From Bacillota bacterium (GTDB lineage Bacteria; Bacillota; Clostridia; Lachnospirales; Lachnospiraceae): a stretch of 64,000 nt of DNA. The position numbers and the translations under genes are program-made. The number at the start of each line of letters is the position of its first letter. The first letter of the stretch is position 1. The notes under the pieces are model-generated. The model was not told where the DNA came from and did no database searches. It saw only the letters and a list, made by a program, of their open reading frames with translations. Location: the NCBI GenBank assembly GCA_023390555.1, contig JAEWCQ010000034.1, positions 1 to 64,000 of the forward strand, read 5' to 3'. Positions 1 to 8,855 of the stretch are shown in pieces.

Positions 1-30
1 CCAGGACCTTCTGTCTAATTTGGATTTCAT
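1..30 (-). CDS. Start of a cut-off gene, probably a sugar ABC permease
   Basis: The minus strand has a strong ribosome site (GAGGAGG) 5-6 nt before an ATG at position 30, giving MKSKLDRRSW before the window ends. Only ten codons are visible, so no domain can be seen. It lies directly downstream of a sugar-binding lipoprotein gene on the same strand, and in such operons the next gene is usually the first membrane permease; a basic, short N-terminus fits that. The function is inferred from position alone. Confidence 0.5.
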   Translation of the reverse strand, partial: MKSKLDRRSW

Positions 31-48
31 GGTTTTCCTCCTCTTTTT

Positions 49-81
49 AAAAGGGTGCTGTATGCAACCAGCACCCTTTTT
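49..81. terminator. Intergenic hairpin between binding protein and next transporter gene
   Basis: AAAAGGGTGCTG and CAGCACCCTTTT form a 12-bp stem with an 8-nt loop and a T run on either side. It lies between the binding-protein gene and the next gene of the same operon. Such a hairpin commonly gives partial termination or 3' protection, so that the binding protein is made in excess of the permeases. Confidence 0.75.
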
Positions 82-93
82 GCTGCAATCTGC

Positions 94-1431
94 TTACTGT
101 GCTACTGCAGCTTCTGCCTGTGTCTGATAATCTTTTAATACGGTATCCATATCAGCACCGTTTACAATCTGTTGTACTGCTTCTGTCATGATGTCCTCTA
201 TTGCATAGGTATTTAAACCATAGTTTACAGAAGGAACTTCCTGTGTCCATTTTGCAAAATCAGAGAAAATGGTCTGTCCGCCGAAGAAGTCACTGCCCTT
301 GGAATAGTTTTCCGCAGTAGATGCGTCATTTAACGTACTAACCAGAGTAATATCCTCTGCAAGCTGGTTCATCAGATCAATACTGGAAGCGAATGTCTTT
401 GAAAGGAAGTCTTTTGCAAGTTTTTCATGTCCGACATTCTTTAACACATACCAGCCGGCACCGCCGATGGAGGATGCATTTACAGAATCAGCATCTTCTG
501 CCATCTTAGGGAATGCTGCAACTGCCCATTTTCCACTCTGATCTTCTGCATTCTTAATGGATGGTGCGATCCAGCATCCGGTAACAACCGATGCAACATC
601 ACCGTTATTAAATGCGCCTACAAACTGATCCCAGTCGGAAGTCTGTTTTGTAATTCCTGCATCTACCAGTTTCTTGTAAGTTGTGATTGCATCTTTCAAT
701 CCATCATTGTTTGCAATTGTTACATTGCCGTCCGCATCGGTATACCAAACGCCTGCACTCTGCATCATCATACGGATCTGTCCGATATCACTTGGATCAA
801 GTGTACACATATCTGCGCCCGTTTTTTCTTTTACCGCTTTCCCGATTTCAATATATTTATCCCAAGTCAGATTCTGCATGTCGTCCTGTGTATATCCTGC
901 CTGCTCGATCAGGTCTGTACGATAGAATGTCGCTGCAACGCCGCTGTCGAATGGAATTCCATAGAGTTTTCCGGCAATCGTATTTACCCCTGTTTTATAT
1001 GCGGCAAAGTCATCCGGACTTGCAATATCGGAAAGATCTGCGAATTCATCCATATACGAGGTCAGATACCCCTGAATTTTATAGTCCTCGATCAGAACGA
1101 TATCAGGAAGTCCGTCATAAGAACCGGAAGAAAGACTTGTATTTAATTTTGTAACGATGTCATCCTGTGCCATAGTTACCACATCGACCTCTACATCCGG
1201 ATTTTCTTTCTGGTAGATCGCCTTTGCTTCATTTGCGGCCTTAATATTGAAAGATTCGTCCCAAGCCCAGATTGTGATTTTGTTGTCTCCATTTGTATCG
1301 GCTGTGGTACCGGAATTCTCTGTACCCTCTGTTCCGGTGTTATTCTTTGTGCCCGTGTTCGAGTTTCCGCAACCCGCCATGCCAAGCACCATAACACCTG
1401 TTAAAAGTAACGATAATAATCTTTTCTTCAT
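94..1431 (-). CDS. Sugar ABC transporter substrate-binding lipoprotein
   Basis: A family 1 extracellular solute-binding protein of 445 residues that would bind a sugar or oligosaccharide outside the membrane and deliver it to an ABC importer. The start at 1431 is chosen because GGGAGG lies just before it; the longer frame to 1473 adds residues with no ribosome site. It has a signal peptide ending in a lipobox (VLGMAGC), then a Ser/Thr/Gly/Asn linker and the binding domain with typical segments such as GIPFDSGVAATFYR and NASSIGGAGWY. The next gene of the operon begins at the window edge. Its paralogue lies just upstream. The ligand cannot be read from sequence. Confidence 0.85.
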   Translation of the reverse strand: MKKRLLSLLLTGVMVLGMAGCGNSNTGTKNNTGTEGTENSGTTADTNGDNKITIWAWDESFNIKAANEAKAIYQKENPDVEVDVVTMAQDDIVTKLNTSLSSGSYDGLPDIVLIEDYKIQGYLTSYMDEFADLSDIASPDDFAAYKTGVNTIAGKLYGIPFDSGVAATFYRTDLIEQAGYTQDDMQNLTWDKYIEIGKAVKEKTGADMCTLDPSDIGQIRMMMQSAGVWYTDADGNVTIANNDGLKDAITTYKKLVDAGITKQTSDWDQFVGAFNNGDVASVVTGCWIAPSIKNAEDQSGKWAVAAFPKMAEDADSVNASSIGGAGWYVLKNVGHEKLAKDFLSKTFASSIDLMNQLAEDITLVSTLNDASTAENYSKGSDFFGGQTIFSDFAKWTQEVPSVNYGLNTYAIEDIMTEAVQQIVNGADMDTVLKDYQTQAEAAVAQ

Positions 1432-1623
1432 TTTAAATCCTCCCAACAGATTTATTATTTTTTGTAATAGCATTGTAGCATCCTGACGGATCGATCCCTT
1501 AGGAATAAATTAATCAGAATTTTAACTATTTTAAGAATCCCACTTTACCGGTAAGATTATTTTTATATTTTTAGAATATTTTTAGATATCTATACATGTT
1601 TGATCCGCTTTACAGCAAAAAAA

Positions 1624-1656
1624 GAAGCCTTTTGGTGATAAAAACCAAAAGACTTC
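1624..1656. terminator. Bidirectional intrinsic terminator
   Basis: GAAG-C-CTTTTGGT pairs with ACCAAAAG-A-CTTC (one mismatch) around a 7-nt loop, flanked by T runs in both directions. On the minus strand it follows the stop of the upstream paralogue at 1677. Confidence 0.75.
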
Positions 1657-1676
1657 AACTTTTTTAAGACGATCCT

Positions 1677-3023
1677 TCAATGGCTGCCTATTGCTTCCGC
1701 TTTGACCTGTACCTTTTGCAGTGACTCGTCCACCTGATTCTGTTTCATAATATTTTGCAGTTCATCTGCAAGAATTTCTTCTATTTCATAGGTATAGCTT
1801 CCATAATTCACATCCGGTACCATCTCTGCTTCCTGTGCAAAAAAACGCGTTACTCTCTGACCTCCAAAAAAGCCGTCTCCGATTTCATAGCTATCAAAGG
1901 CCCCCGCATCTTTCCAGGCTGGAGACAGCCGGATATCCCGGATCAGTGTATCATAAAAATCTACATTATCGACAAACATTTCGGTCAGAAAATCTACTGC
2001 CTCTTCGTTCGCTCCTCCATGTTTTAAAATATACCAGCTGCTGCCGCCGATGCTGGATGCATTGATGGAATCTGTTCCTTCCATACGCGGAACAGCAGCC
2101 ACGCGCCATAAACCGCTCTGGGAGCGATTTGCAATGATACTGGAGGAAATCCAGCTCCCGCTCACAACCGTTGCAACCTGATCCGTCTGAAAACTCCGTA
2201 CAAACTGGTTCCAGTCACTGACACTACAGGCAATTCCGCTGTCCAATAATTTCTCATAGATGTCGATTGCGCTCTTTAACGCATCATTTCCGGCTATATC
2301 CACATCCGTTCCGTTTTCAGCAACATACCACTTCCCGGCACTCTGCATCATCATTCTTATGATTCCAAGATCACTCGGATCTATCGTCAGCATGTATTCT
2401 CCTGTTATCTCCTTTACTCTCTTCCCGATTTCTATATAAGCATCCCAGGTAAGATTCTGCATGTCCTCCTGCGTGTAGCCTGCACGCTCGATCACATCCT
2501 TGCGGTAAAACAGTCCCGCCGTACCGCTGTCGAACGGAATTCCATAGTGTTTGTCATCCACGGAGGATACACTGACTTTATAGTCCGGATACTGCGCAAA
2601 ATCAATCGTTTCATGAAAGGCATAAAACTCTGACTCATACCGGTTGAGCAGACTCTGACTCTGATAATCTTCGATTAAAACAATATCCGGAATGCCCGAA
2701 TACGCCTCCGCAGCAAAGTCATTCGCCAGCTCTGCCGTTATTTCACTTCTTTCCTTCGATATAACTGTAATACGGATATCGGCATGTGTCTTCTCGTATT
2801 CCTCTGCAGCCATCTTCATAGCCTTTACATTAAAATTATTGTCCCAGGCCCATACGAGAATCGTCTTCTTCTCATCTTCTGTTTCTTTCTGGACGGTCTG
2901 ATTTTCTGAATCATTTGTAAAAACCGCCGGAACAACAATTCCAACACCTGCTGCTGCGCAAAGAACAGCTGCCAGTATAAACAGACTCCATTTGGGAATC
3001 CTTTTTTCTTTTTTTGTTCTCAT
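1677..3023 (-). CDS. Membrane-anchored paralogue of the sugar-binding protein
   Basis: Closely resembles the next gene downstream along its length: IVLIEDY, GIPFDSGTAGLFYR, AGYTQEDMQNLTWDAYIEIGKRVKE, RMMMQSAGKWY and NASSIGGSSWY are nearly shared. It is a family 1 solute-binding protein, about 448 residues from the ATG at 3023, which has GGAGAGACAAGGT before it; the ATG at 3053 lacks a ribosome site. The N-terminus has one hydrophobic segment after a Lys/Arg-rich stretch. Its only cysteine there (AAVLC) does not fit a lipobox, so it is probably anchored by an uncleaved helix. A terminator separates it from the lipoprotein gene. It could be a sensor or accessory receptor rather than the main importer subunit. 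Confidence 0.8.
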   Translation of the reverse strand: MRTKKEKRIPKWSLFILAAVLCAAAGVGIVVPAVFTNDSENQTVQKETEDEKKTILVWAWDNNFNVKAMKMAAEEYEKTHADIRITVISKERSEITAELANDFAAEAYSGIPDIVLIEDYQSQSLLNRYESEFYAFHETIDFAQYPDYKVSVSSVDDKHYGIPFDSGTAGLFYRKDVIERAGYTQEDMQNLTWDAYIEIGKRVKEITGEYMLTIDPSDLGIIRMMMQSAGKWYVAENGTDVDIAGNDALKSAIDIYEKLLDSGIACSVSDWNQFVRSFQTDQVATVVSGSWISSSIIANRSQSGLWRVAAVPRMEGTDSINASSIGGSSWYILKHGGANEEAVDFLTEMFVDNVDFYDTLIRDIRLSPAWKDAGAFDSYEIGDGFFGGQRVTRFFAQEAEMVPDVNYGSYTYEIEEILADELQNIMKQNQVDESLQKVQVKAEAIGSH

Positions 3024-3139
3024 ACCTTGTCTCTCCGGCTCTTTTCCAGCCATGATAAATCAATGCTTCTTTTTAACGTAACCCAAAAGCTTTCTTTTGA
3101 CAAGCTTATTCGAAAAACATTTTTCCTTCATCACAGCTG

Positions 3140-3712
3140 TTATTGATAGACCCCGTTAATTGTAACCGTAAACGTGGCATCCTTCCCAGCAAGATCCGTA
3201 TTCGAGTAACTTTCCGGAAATGTGACATTGACATCTACGGTATCTCCAACCGCCTGTCCCTCTAACTGCTCCTCAAACCCGGAAATGTAGGAGCCTGAAC
3301 CTAGTGTGAGATCTGTTCCCGCTCCATCCGTACTGCCGCCGCTAAATTCCTCTCCGTCTATTTTACCGACAAAATCGATATTTACGGTATCTCCTTCGTT
3401 TACGATGGTTCCCACCGCAGTATTCAGCGAAGCTTCTTCCGTCTGTGTTTCCGATGCGGTCTCAGTGCCCGTTATATCCGTACCGCTCTCGGTTGATACG
3501 GCCTGCGTTGACTGGATTGTTTCCGTGCCATCTGTTCCGTTTGAATCCCGGGTGTCCTTCCACTCGTAGTAAAACAGCAGGATAATGAGTGCCAGTATCA
3601 CCGCACAGGGAACGGCAATCCTGACAACCTTACGGATCTTTTTCTTTCTGGCTGCCCTCCTTCTCTCCAATGCCTTTCTTTGCTTTGCCAACTCACGATT
3701 TTCCTTCTTCAT
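3140..3712 (-). CDS. Membrane-anchored FKBP-type peptidyl-prolyl isomerase
   Basis: About 190 residues. A very basic N-terminus is followed by one membrane helix (VVRIAVPCAVILALIILLFYY), a Thr/Ser/Glu-rich linker and a C-terminal FKBP domain with the signatures VNIDFVGKIDGEEFSGG and SGFEEQLEGQAVGDTVDV. It probably speeds proline isomerisation in proteins folding outside the membrane. The domain resembles the trigger factor type of FKBP. The start at 3712 is supported by AAAGGAGAA; the open frame extends to 3961 but would overlap the promoter of the divergent carbonic anhydrase gene. Confidence 0.75.
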   Translation of the reverse strand: MKKENRELAKQRKALERRRAARKKKIRKVVRIAVPCAVILALIILLFYYEWKDTRDSNGTDGTETIQSTQAVSTESGTDITGTETASETQTEEASLNTAVGTIVNEGDTVNIDFVGKIDGEEFSGGSTDGAGTDLTLGSGSYISGFEEQLEGQAVGDTVDVNVTFPESYSNTDLAGKDATFTVTINGVYQ

Positions 3713-3914
3713 CAGAACTTCTCCTTTGTCCTTAATTTGTATTTTTACCATAACATAAATATTTGAACACTTCGTGATGAAATGAAAAACTTTTAATTTT
3801 TTAGTTCTATAATCTCCTTTCTTCTCAAACCGGAAGAAATATGCTACACTAATGCCATACTTTGGGATGAATCCCTGTCTCATGAGACAGCTGCAGAATG
3901 AACGAGGTGTTCCT

Positions 3915-4457
3915 ATGATTGATGAAATATTAGAATTTAACAAAAAGTTCGTGGCGGACAAAAGCTATGAAAAATATATTACCAGTAAATATCCGGACAA
4001 AAAAATTGCGATTGTTTCCTGTATGGATACCCGCCTGACCAAGCTTCTTCCGGCTGCTCTCGGACTGCAGAACGGGGATGCCAAAATTATCAAGAATGCA
4101 GGCGGCATCATCACCCACCCTTTTGGCAGTGTCATGCGAAGTCTGTTAATCGGAATCTATGAGCTTGGAATAGAAGAAATCCTGGTGATCGGCCATACTG
4201 ACTGCGGCGCAAGATTGACCGACAGCCGGAAAATCATTGAAAAAATGAAATCCCGCGGAATCCCCCAGGAAAGTGTGGATCTGATTTCGTACTATGGCAT
4301 CAATTATGAAAATTGGCTGGGTGGATTTTCCAATCTGGAAGCTTCCATTCGAAAATCTGTAGAACTGGTGCGAAAACATCCGCTGATTCCGGATGATATC
4401 ACAATTCATGGATTAATTATTGATTCATCCACCGGTGCTTTACAAAAAATTGTGTAA
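3915..4457 (+). CDS. Beta-class carbonic anhydrase
   Basis: Interconverts CO2 and bicarbonate in the cytoplasm. The 180-residue protein has the zinc ligands of the beta class: C36-x-D38-x-R40 in CMDTRL, then H94-x-x-C97 in GHTDCG; Asp38 and Arg40 form the usual catalytic dyad. Length fits the short bacterial beta enzymes. The start at 3915 has GAGGTG upstream; the open frame reaches 3852 without another ribosome site. It is a single gene with its own terminator and marks the left chromosomal border of the accessory tail locus. Confidence 0.9.
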   Translation: MIDEILEFNKKFVADKSYEKYITSKYPDKKIAIVSCMDTRLTKLLPAALGLQNGDAKIIKNAGGIITHPFGSVMRSLLIGIYELGIEEILVIGHTDCGARLTDSRKIIEKMKSRGIPQESVDLISYYGINYENWLGGFSNLEASIRKSVELVRKHPLIPDDITIHGLIIDSSTGALQKIV

Positions 4458-4500
4458 AAGAGACAGGTATGGGAAACAGATTCCCTGCCTGTTCTTTTTT
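4458..4500 (+). terminator. Terminator of the carbonic anhydrase gene
   Basis: GACAGG-TA-TGGGAA can pair with TTCCC-TG-CCTGTTC just after the stop codon, followed by a run of seven Ts. Confidence 0.7.
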
Positions 4501-4607
4501 ATGTCCGTTCCTTTCATTTAAAAAATTCTTTTTTATCGTAAGATTTTCTTATTTCTGATCCATTTCATATTGAAAAATCTCCTCCTGAGAAATCAAAGAA
4601 TAATAGC

Positions 4608-4636
4608 TTGACTTGATATTCGAACTGTGCTATCGT
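4608..4636 (+). promoter_or_regulatory. Sigma-A promoter of the RNA polymerase operon
   Basis: TTGACT at 4608-4613 and TATCGT at 4631-4636 are separated by exactly 17 bp. Transcription would begin about 4643, inside the SOS box, leaving a leader of roughly 125 nt before the ATG at 4769. Confidence 0.7.
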
Positions 4637-4649
4637 GAACATATGTTCG
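4636..4649 (+). promoter_or_regulatory. LexA (DinR) SOS box
   Basis: TGAACATATGTTCG contains the perfect palindrome GAAC-ATAT-GTTC, matching the Gram-positive LexA consensus CGAAC-RNRY-GTTYG except at its first base. It starts at the last base of the -10 element and covers the expected start site, a classic repressor position. LexA cleavage after DNA damage would therefore turn on the operon. Confidence 0.75.
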
Positions 4650-4768
4650 TTTCTGATATCATTAATAAAATTTGTTATCTGCTACAACTATTTTAACAGG
4701 ATCTGGAAAACATGATCAAAAACAGCAAATATATGGGGGAAATCTCACAGCAACAAGGAGAACTATTT

Positions 4769-5296
4769 ATGAAAAACGAATTACGCATACCAACTCGTGA
4801 AGAATTTCACAGAACATATGGCGGAGAAATATATCCGTCTGATTTTAATTATGAAAGTAAGAATGCCGCAAGAAGGATTTGTTCGTCATTTGCTTTTGAT
4901 GAACACTGTATTAAAAACAGGAGCATGAAAGGAGAGATACGAATGTTAAGATACGAAAACGGGGGCAATTGTATCCACGTTGATTTACATAATAATTTTA
5001 CGATCACGGCAATGGCAAATTGGAACAACAACCTTCAAAGATATCTGGTAAAGTTTTATATCAACCGACAGGATATCGATCTATTGGATTTAGTGGAAGA
5101 AAATGTAGAAATTTCTGCAGATTCAAAAGACCTCAAAGTCACTTTGGCAAAATTAATTACGGAAAGACTGAACTCCGGTTACTATCATTTCTATATGGAG
5201 CGCTACAATGAGCAGATCAATTGTTTTGATGCCGGCTCTGCCGTTTTAGACGGAAAGAAAGAATCGCAGACACCGGAGGTGAATCATCATCGATAA
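4769..5296 (+). CDS. Unknown protein, first gene of the SOS-controlled operon
   Basis: A soluble 175-residue protein that I do not recognise. The start at 4769 has AAGGAG at good spacing. No signal peptide, membrane helix or known motif is visible; the sequence is mixed in charge with several Tyr/Asn-rich stretches (NLQRYLVKFYINRQDIDLLDL). Its stop codon overlaps the proposed ATC start of the polymerase gene by 8 nt, so the two are probably translationally coupled. Being first in the operon, it could regulate or assist the polymerase, but that is a guess from position. Confidence 0.7.
   Translation: MKNELRIPTREEFHRTYGGEIYPSDFNYESKNAARRICSSFAFDEHCIKNRSMKGEIRMLRYENGGNCIHVDLHNNFTITAMANWNNNLQRYLVKFYINRQDIDLLDLVEENVEISADSKDLKVTLAKLITERLNSGYYHFYMERYNEQINCFDAGSAVLDGKKESQTPEVNHHR
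5275..5291 (+). promoter_or_regulatory. Ribosome site followed by ATC codons, deciding the polymerase start
   Basis: GGAGGTGA (5275-5282) is an almost perfect Shine-Dalgarno sequence, but the codons at the right distance in the polymerase frame are ATC at 5283, 5286 and 5289; there is no ATG, GTG or TTG until the TTG at 5310, which is too far away. The ATC at 5289 lies 9 nt after GGAGG. The same arrangement occurs at 7896-7914 and 11297-11312. Confidence 0.6.
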
Positions 5297-7919
5297 CATA
5301 CAATATACATTGATAAAACTCCCTTTGAAAGAAATAAGAAAACAGAACTATGAGGTCCTGATGACAACGGAGGATGCAATAAAAAATGAATATCTCATTG
5401 CCCAGTCTCCCTCTCTGTTATTTGATCAGATCGAACGATTGCGCGGATTTCAAAAAACACATATTCAGGAATTGATTCTCGTCATTGCCAAAAAAGAACA
5501 GCAGGAGGAAAAGGTAAATCAGCTGCAGAAACTGCTCAAAGACGGCTTTACTTATAACGGAACACACTATTCACGCTTCGGGAAATCTGCTTCACAGGGA
5601 AAACAAGGTATCACAGCATTTGTATGCGATGCTATTTTTGATGAACTTTACCGGATTACTCAGATGGATATTCCCATTACAGAATGCGTCATTTCAAAAT
5701 ATGAAGCAAACCGTTGTCTCCCGTTCAGTTCCTGCACCCTGATTCCCGATTACATTCCACATATTGTGATTATCGGTGAATATGAAAAAACACTTAAAAA
5801 TCAGTTTATAAAGTATGTTGTGGAAAAGAAAAGGGAATTTGAGAACAAAACGACCGGTGAAAAGGGCCTGTATAACAGCAGAGAGATTGAAGAAGGCTAT
5901 CAGGATATCCGATTATCCCCCTTTGACGGCTGCGGCTGCCACGAGCAGGAATTTATGGCACATGTCAAGCATACCTTTGACCTGGATTACAGCCCCGTCG
6001 GAAGCCAGATTCGTATGCCTTTTATAAAAGGATATTCCGTATATATGCCATTCCGTGCCATCCTCCACGAATGGGGGCATCCGTTTATTACAGATATTTA
6101 CGGACAAAAGCATGACATTGATACCGTTGACTGCATTTGGAATATTTCGATGTTCAAAGGTCATAAATTGTTTCTTGAGCGCTATGGTAAGAATGCCTGG
6201 AACGCATACATGGCGACCTTTGAAAAATATGAATTCAAACTCGGAATCAGTAAATACAGCCATCATGTTAAAAACCTGAATAAAAAAGCCCGTATGAACT
6301 TCCAGTACCTGCAATGTCTGGATCTGTGGAATTCCAAATATATCGAACACTATCAGCAGAAAGCAGAATTCCCTTATGATATTTTAGCGGAAGAGAATCA
6401 GGGAAAGATCATTGGTGTAGCAAAATATACAACGAATCTTTTTGAGCAGATCATTCACGGGGATACCTTTTATACGTATAAATTCATGGGCATTACTGAC
6501 ACCCAGAATTACGAGCCGGAAAGCAGGTATCTGGAGGCCGCCATGATCAATTCATTGATGTTAAAGGACCCTTCCGTAAAACAGTTTGTATACCGGAAAT
6601 TAAAAAAAGCAATTGACGAAGCCAAGGTTGGAAAAATTTATGCAGATGGCTTTTACCATACGATTGTGGGCGATATGATCGGATACCTGCAATACGCGGT
6701 CGGTGAAGAGCCGACCGGCTGCTTAAACGAACATGAATTTTTCTGCAATACATTCGGCGAAGGAGACTGCCTGTCCTTCCGCTCTCCGCTCGTAGATCCT
6801 TCGGAAGTGAATCGTGTCTCGATTGTAAGCAATGATTTCACACAAAAGTGGTTTTCCCATTTCAAAGATCAGGATATTGTCATGCTGAATCTGTATGACC
6901 TGTCCTTCCCGCAGCAGGGAGGTGCCGATGCTGACGGCGATATTCTGTTTCTCTGTAAGGAGCCGTCCATTGTATCCTCCAAAATAGACAAGCCGATTAT
7001 TATCGATATCCAGGATAAATTCCTTGCCGTTGCGCAGCCATACACCCAGGAAAATATCATCGCATACGAGCTGATGACCCGGGACAGCCGCATCGGTGAG
7101 ATTACAAATGCAGCAACGAGTATTGAAAATAAATATATCCACGATGAAAAAATAAAATCGCTCTATTCCGACTATGTGAGTCTGCTCCGGATTTACCAGG
7201 GCAAGGAAATTGATTTTTTGAAAACGGGATTGCGCTGGAATATGAGCAACGGGCTGCGAAAGCATTTAAAACAGCTTCCGTATTTTCTTCTCTATCATTA
7301 TCCGAAAAAGATGGAGGCATATCAGAAAATGAAGAAGCAGAAGCAAGCATGCAAAAATGGCGCCGATAAAATGAAGTTCAATGCCTACCACTCTCCGTCT
7401 CCGATGAATGAATTATGCGATTATATCTGTACCTGGGAAAACAAAAACATTCTTTGGAATCATCCCATTGAACATCTAACCGATACAAGAGAACTGGTCA
7501 TTCATCATCCTTTACCGGCAGACAACAGAAACGCATGCCGTATCGTGCGCAGGTACATCAATAACTATGCAAAAGAAATCAAAGAACATATCAATCTGCA
7601 GCGAGAAAAATCCGATGATGAAAATCAAAAATTTCAGATGGACCTTGTTACGGCGGAATTTAAACAACGTCTGCAAAAAGAACTGGAATTTCCGGAAGAA
7701 ACAATTGCAAATTATGTGATTGAAGTCTCTTACCGCAGCATGTCGATCAGCAAAGCATTTGCATGGTCTGCCTACGGTGACTACATCCTGAAGAATTTGA
7801 GAGCAAATACACCACACCAAAGAGCCCTGTCCATCACCGAGGTTTCCGATAGTACGGAAGCAGCCCACGAATATTTGGGAAAATATTATGATTTTAAGGA
7901 GGTCGAGACCTATTTATAA
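5289..7919 (+). CDS. RDR/YonO-like single-chain RNA polymerase
   Basis: About 876 residues from the ATC at 5289 (869 from the TTG at 5310). The key sign is GGADADGDILFL, with D540, D542 and D544 (numbered from 5310): this is the DxDGD metal-binding loop of the double-psi beta-barrel RNA polymerases. The context also fits the eukaryotic-type RDR/YonO family: a YSRFGKSASQ segment near residue 90, where relatives have an FS(N/S)SQ-type motif, SPLVDPSEVNRV about 40 residues before the aspartates, and IYGQKHDIDTVDC in the middle. YonO of phage SPbeta is a DNA-dependent RNA polymerase for phage genes; by analogy this enzyme may transcribe the tail operon. It overlaps both neighbours by 8 nt. Confidence 0.75.
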   Translation: MDNIQYTLIKLPLKEIRKQNYEVLMTTEDAIKNEYLIAQSPSLLFDQIERLRGFQKTHIQELILVIAKKEQQEEKVNQLQKLLKDGFTYNGTHYSRFGKSASQGKQGITAFVCDAIFDELYRITQMDIPITECVISKYEANRCLPFSSCTLIPDYIPHIVIIGEYEKTLKNQFIKYVVEKKREFENKTTGEKGLYNSREIEEGYQDIRLSPFDGCGCHEQEFMAHVKHTFDLDYSPVGSQIRMPFIKGYSVYMPFRAILHEWGHPFITDIYGQKHDIDTVDCIWNISMFKGHKLFLERYGKNAWNAYMATFEKYEFKLGISKYSHHVKNLNKKARMNFQYLQCLDLWNSKYIEHYQQKAEFPYDILAEENQGKIIGVAKYTTNLFEQIIHGDTFYTYKFMGITDTQNYEPESRYLEAAMINSLMLKDPSVKQFVYRKLKKAIDEAKVGKIYADGFYHTIVGDMIGYLQYAVGEEPTGCLNEHEFFCNTFGEGDCLSFRSPLVDPSEVNRVSIVSNDFTQKWFSHFKDQDIVMLNLYDLSFPQQGGADADGDILFLCKEPSIVSSKIDKPIIIDIQDKFLAVAQPYTQENIIAYELMTRDSRIGEITNAATSIENKYIHDEKIKSLYSDYVSLLRIYQGKEIDFLKTGLRWNMSNGLRKHLKQLPYFLLYHYPKKMEAYQKMKKQKQACKNGADKMKFNAYHSPSPMNELCDYICTWENKNILWNHPIEHLTDTRELVIHHPLPADNRNACRIVRRYINNYAKEIKEHINLQREKSDDENQKFQMDLVTAEFKQRLQKELEFPEETIANYVIEVSYRSMSISKAFAWSAYGDYILKNLRANTPHQRALSITEVSDSTEAAHEYLGKYYDFKEVETYL

Positions 7920-8778
7920 CTGCACGGAACTGTATCTGTATGAAATCATGGAAGACTACAAGTCTGCTTCTACGGAAGATGTGAGAGATGAAATTTTCCG
8001 TTCCTTCTGCACTTTAATCTGGTCCAATGACAACAAGCGAAAAGTTTATACAAAGCAAATTCATTTTCATGTACGCAAAGATCTGCTGACAACCGAACTC
8101 GGCAAAGTCTTTGACACCTGGTCTTCCATCGAATATCAATCTTACCGTCCTACGACCCGGGAAGAAGACTGGAAAAGTATTATCCGTCAGAAAATAAACA
8201 ATATTTATACGCGATACTTTGATAAGAGTGTAATCCTCAATCCGGAATATATGGATCTGCTGAAGGCTCCCAAGCGCTTATATTATGAATGCAAGGGTGG
8301 TATGGAACTCACTCCGGAGGAAGCAACTTTAAGAATTGACACTGCAATTGCGGATTCTTTAACAATAAAGCAGCGCTTGCAGTCGGAGAAAATGGATTTA
8401 TCATGGATCAATTACAAAAGAGTAATGGAAACGTTTTTGCGTACCGCTTTCCAAAATTGCAAATTGATTGAGAATTATGAAGATAAAAATTCAGTTTCCT
8501 CCCGTCTGGATTTTTTTACGGAGGATCATTTTTATGTGAAATATATCAACTCCTGTCTGGAAGGAGAAATCCGGAAATGGCAGAAAATGTATTATGGGGT
8601 AAACCGAAACAAGCCTTTTAAGCGCTGCACCTCCTGCAGCAGACTATTTAATTATTCTTCTCATAATCAGGTCAGATGTCCGAACTGCCAGGCTGTCCAC
8701 AACCGAAAAAACAAGACGAACTGGCAGCAAAAATATCGTGTGGAAAAGCAGAAAACATTGGAAAGTGTTTTATTTTAA
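7912..8778 (+). CDS. Zinc-ribbon protein, likely partner of the RNA polymerase
   Basis: About 289 residues, mostly helical and charged, with a C-terminal zinc ribbon: CTSCSRLF then CPNCQAVHN, followed by a basic tail. I do not recognise the family. AAGGAGG at 7896-7902 is followed after 9 nt by ATT at 7912, overlapping the polymerase stop by 8 nt; the alternative ATG at 7888 precedes the ribosome site and has none of its own, and the ATG at 7948 also lacks one. Tight coupling to the polymerase and a nucleic-acid-type zinc ribbon suggest a promoter-recognition or specificity factor. That role is inferred. The transcription unit ends in two hairpins downstream. Confidence 0.65.
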   Translation: MYNCTELYLYEIMEDYKSASTEDVRDEIFRSFCTLIWSNDNKRKVYTKQIHFHVRKDLLTTELGKVFDTWSSIEYQSYRPTTREEDWKSIIRQKINNIYTRYFDKSVILNPEYMDLLKAPKRLYYECKGGMELTPEEATLRIDTAIADSLTIKQRLQSEKMDLSWINYKRVMETFLRTAFQNCKLIENYEDKNSVSSRLDFFTEDHFYVKYINSCLEGEIRKWQKMYYGVNRNKPFKRCTSCSRLFNYSSHNQVRCPNCQAVHNRKNKTNWQQKYRVEKQKTLESVLF

Positions 8779-8855
8779 GCATTTATAAGGATTTTATCTC
8801 AGGTATATATCATATATGGAAATACCGGATAACGTAGTAAAATCCGAAGAACTGT

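Noticed and set aside
687..1154. Plus-strand frame of 155 codons within the binding-protein gene
   Set aside because: Shadow of the real minus-strand gene: no ribosome site, unnatural composition, no motifs.
6069..6083. HEWGH (HExxH-like) in the polymerase protein, suggesting a zinc metalloprotease
   Set aside because: No metalloprotease context such as a third ligand region is visible, and the segment lies within the part that matches the RDR/YonO family before IYGQKHDID; treated as chance.
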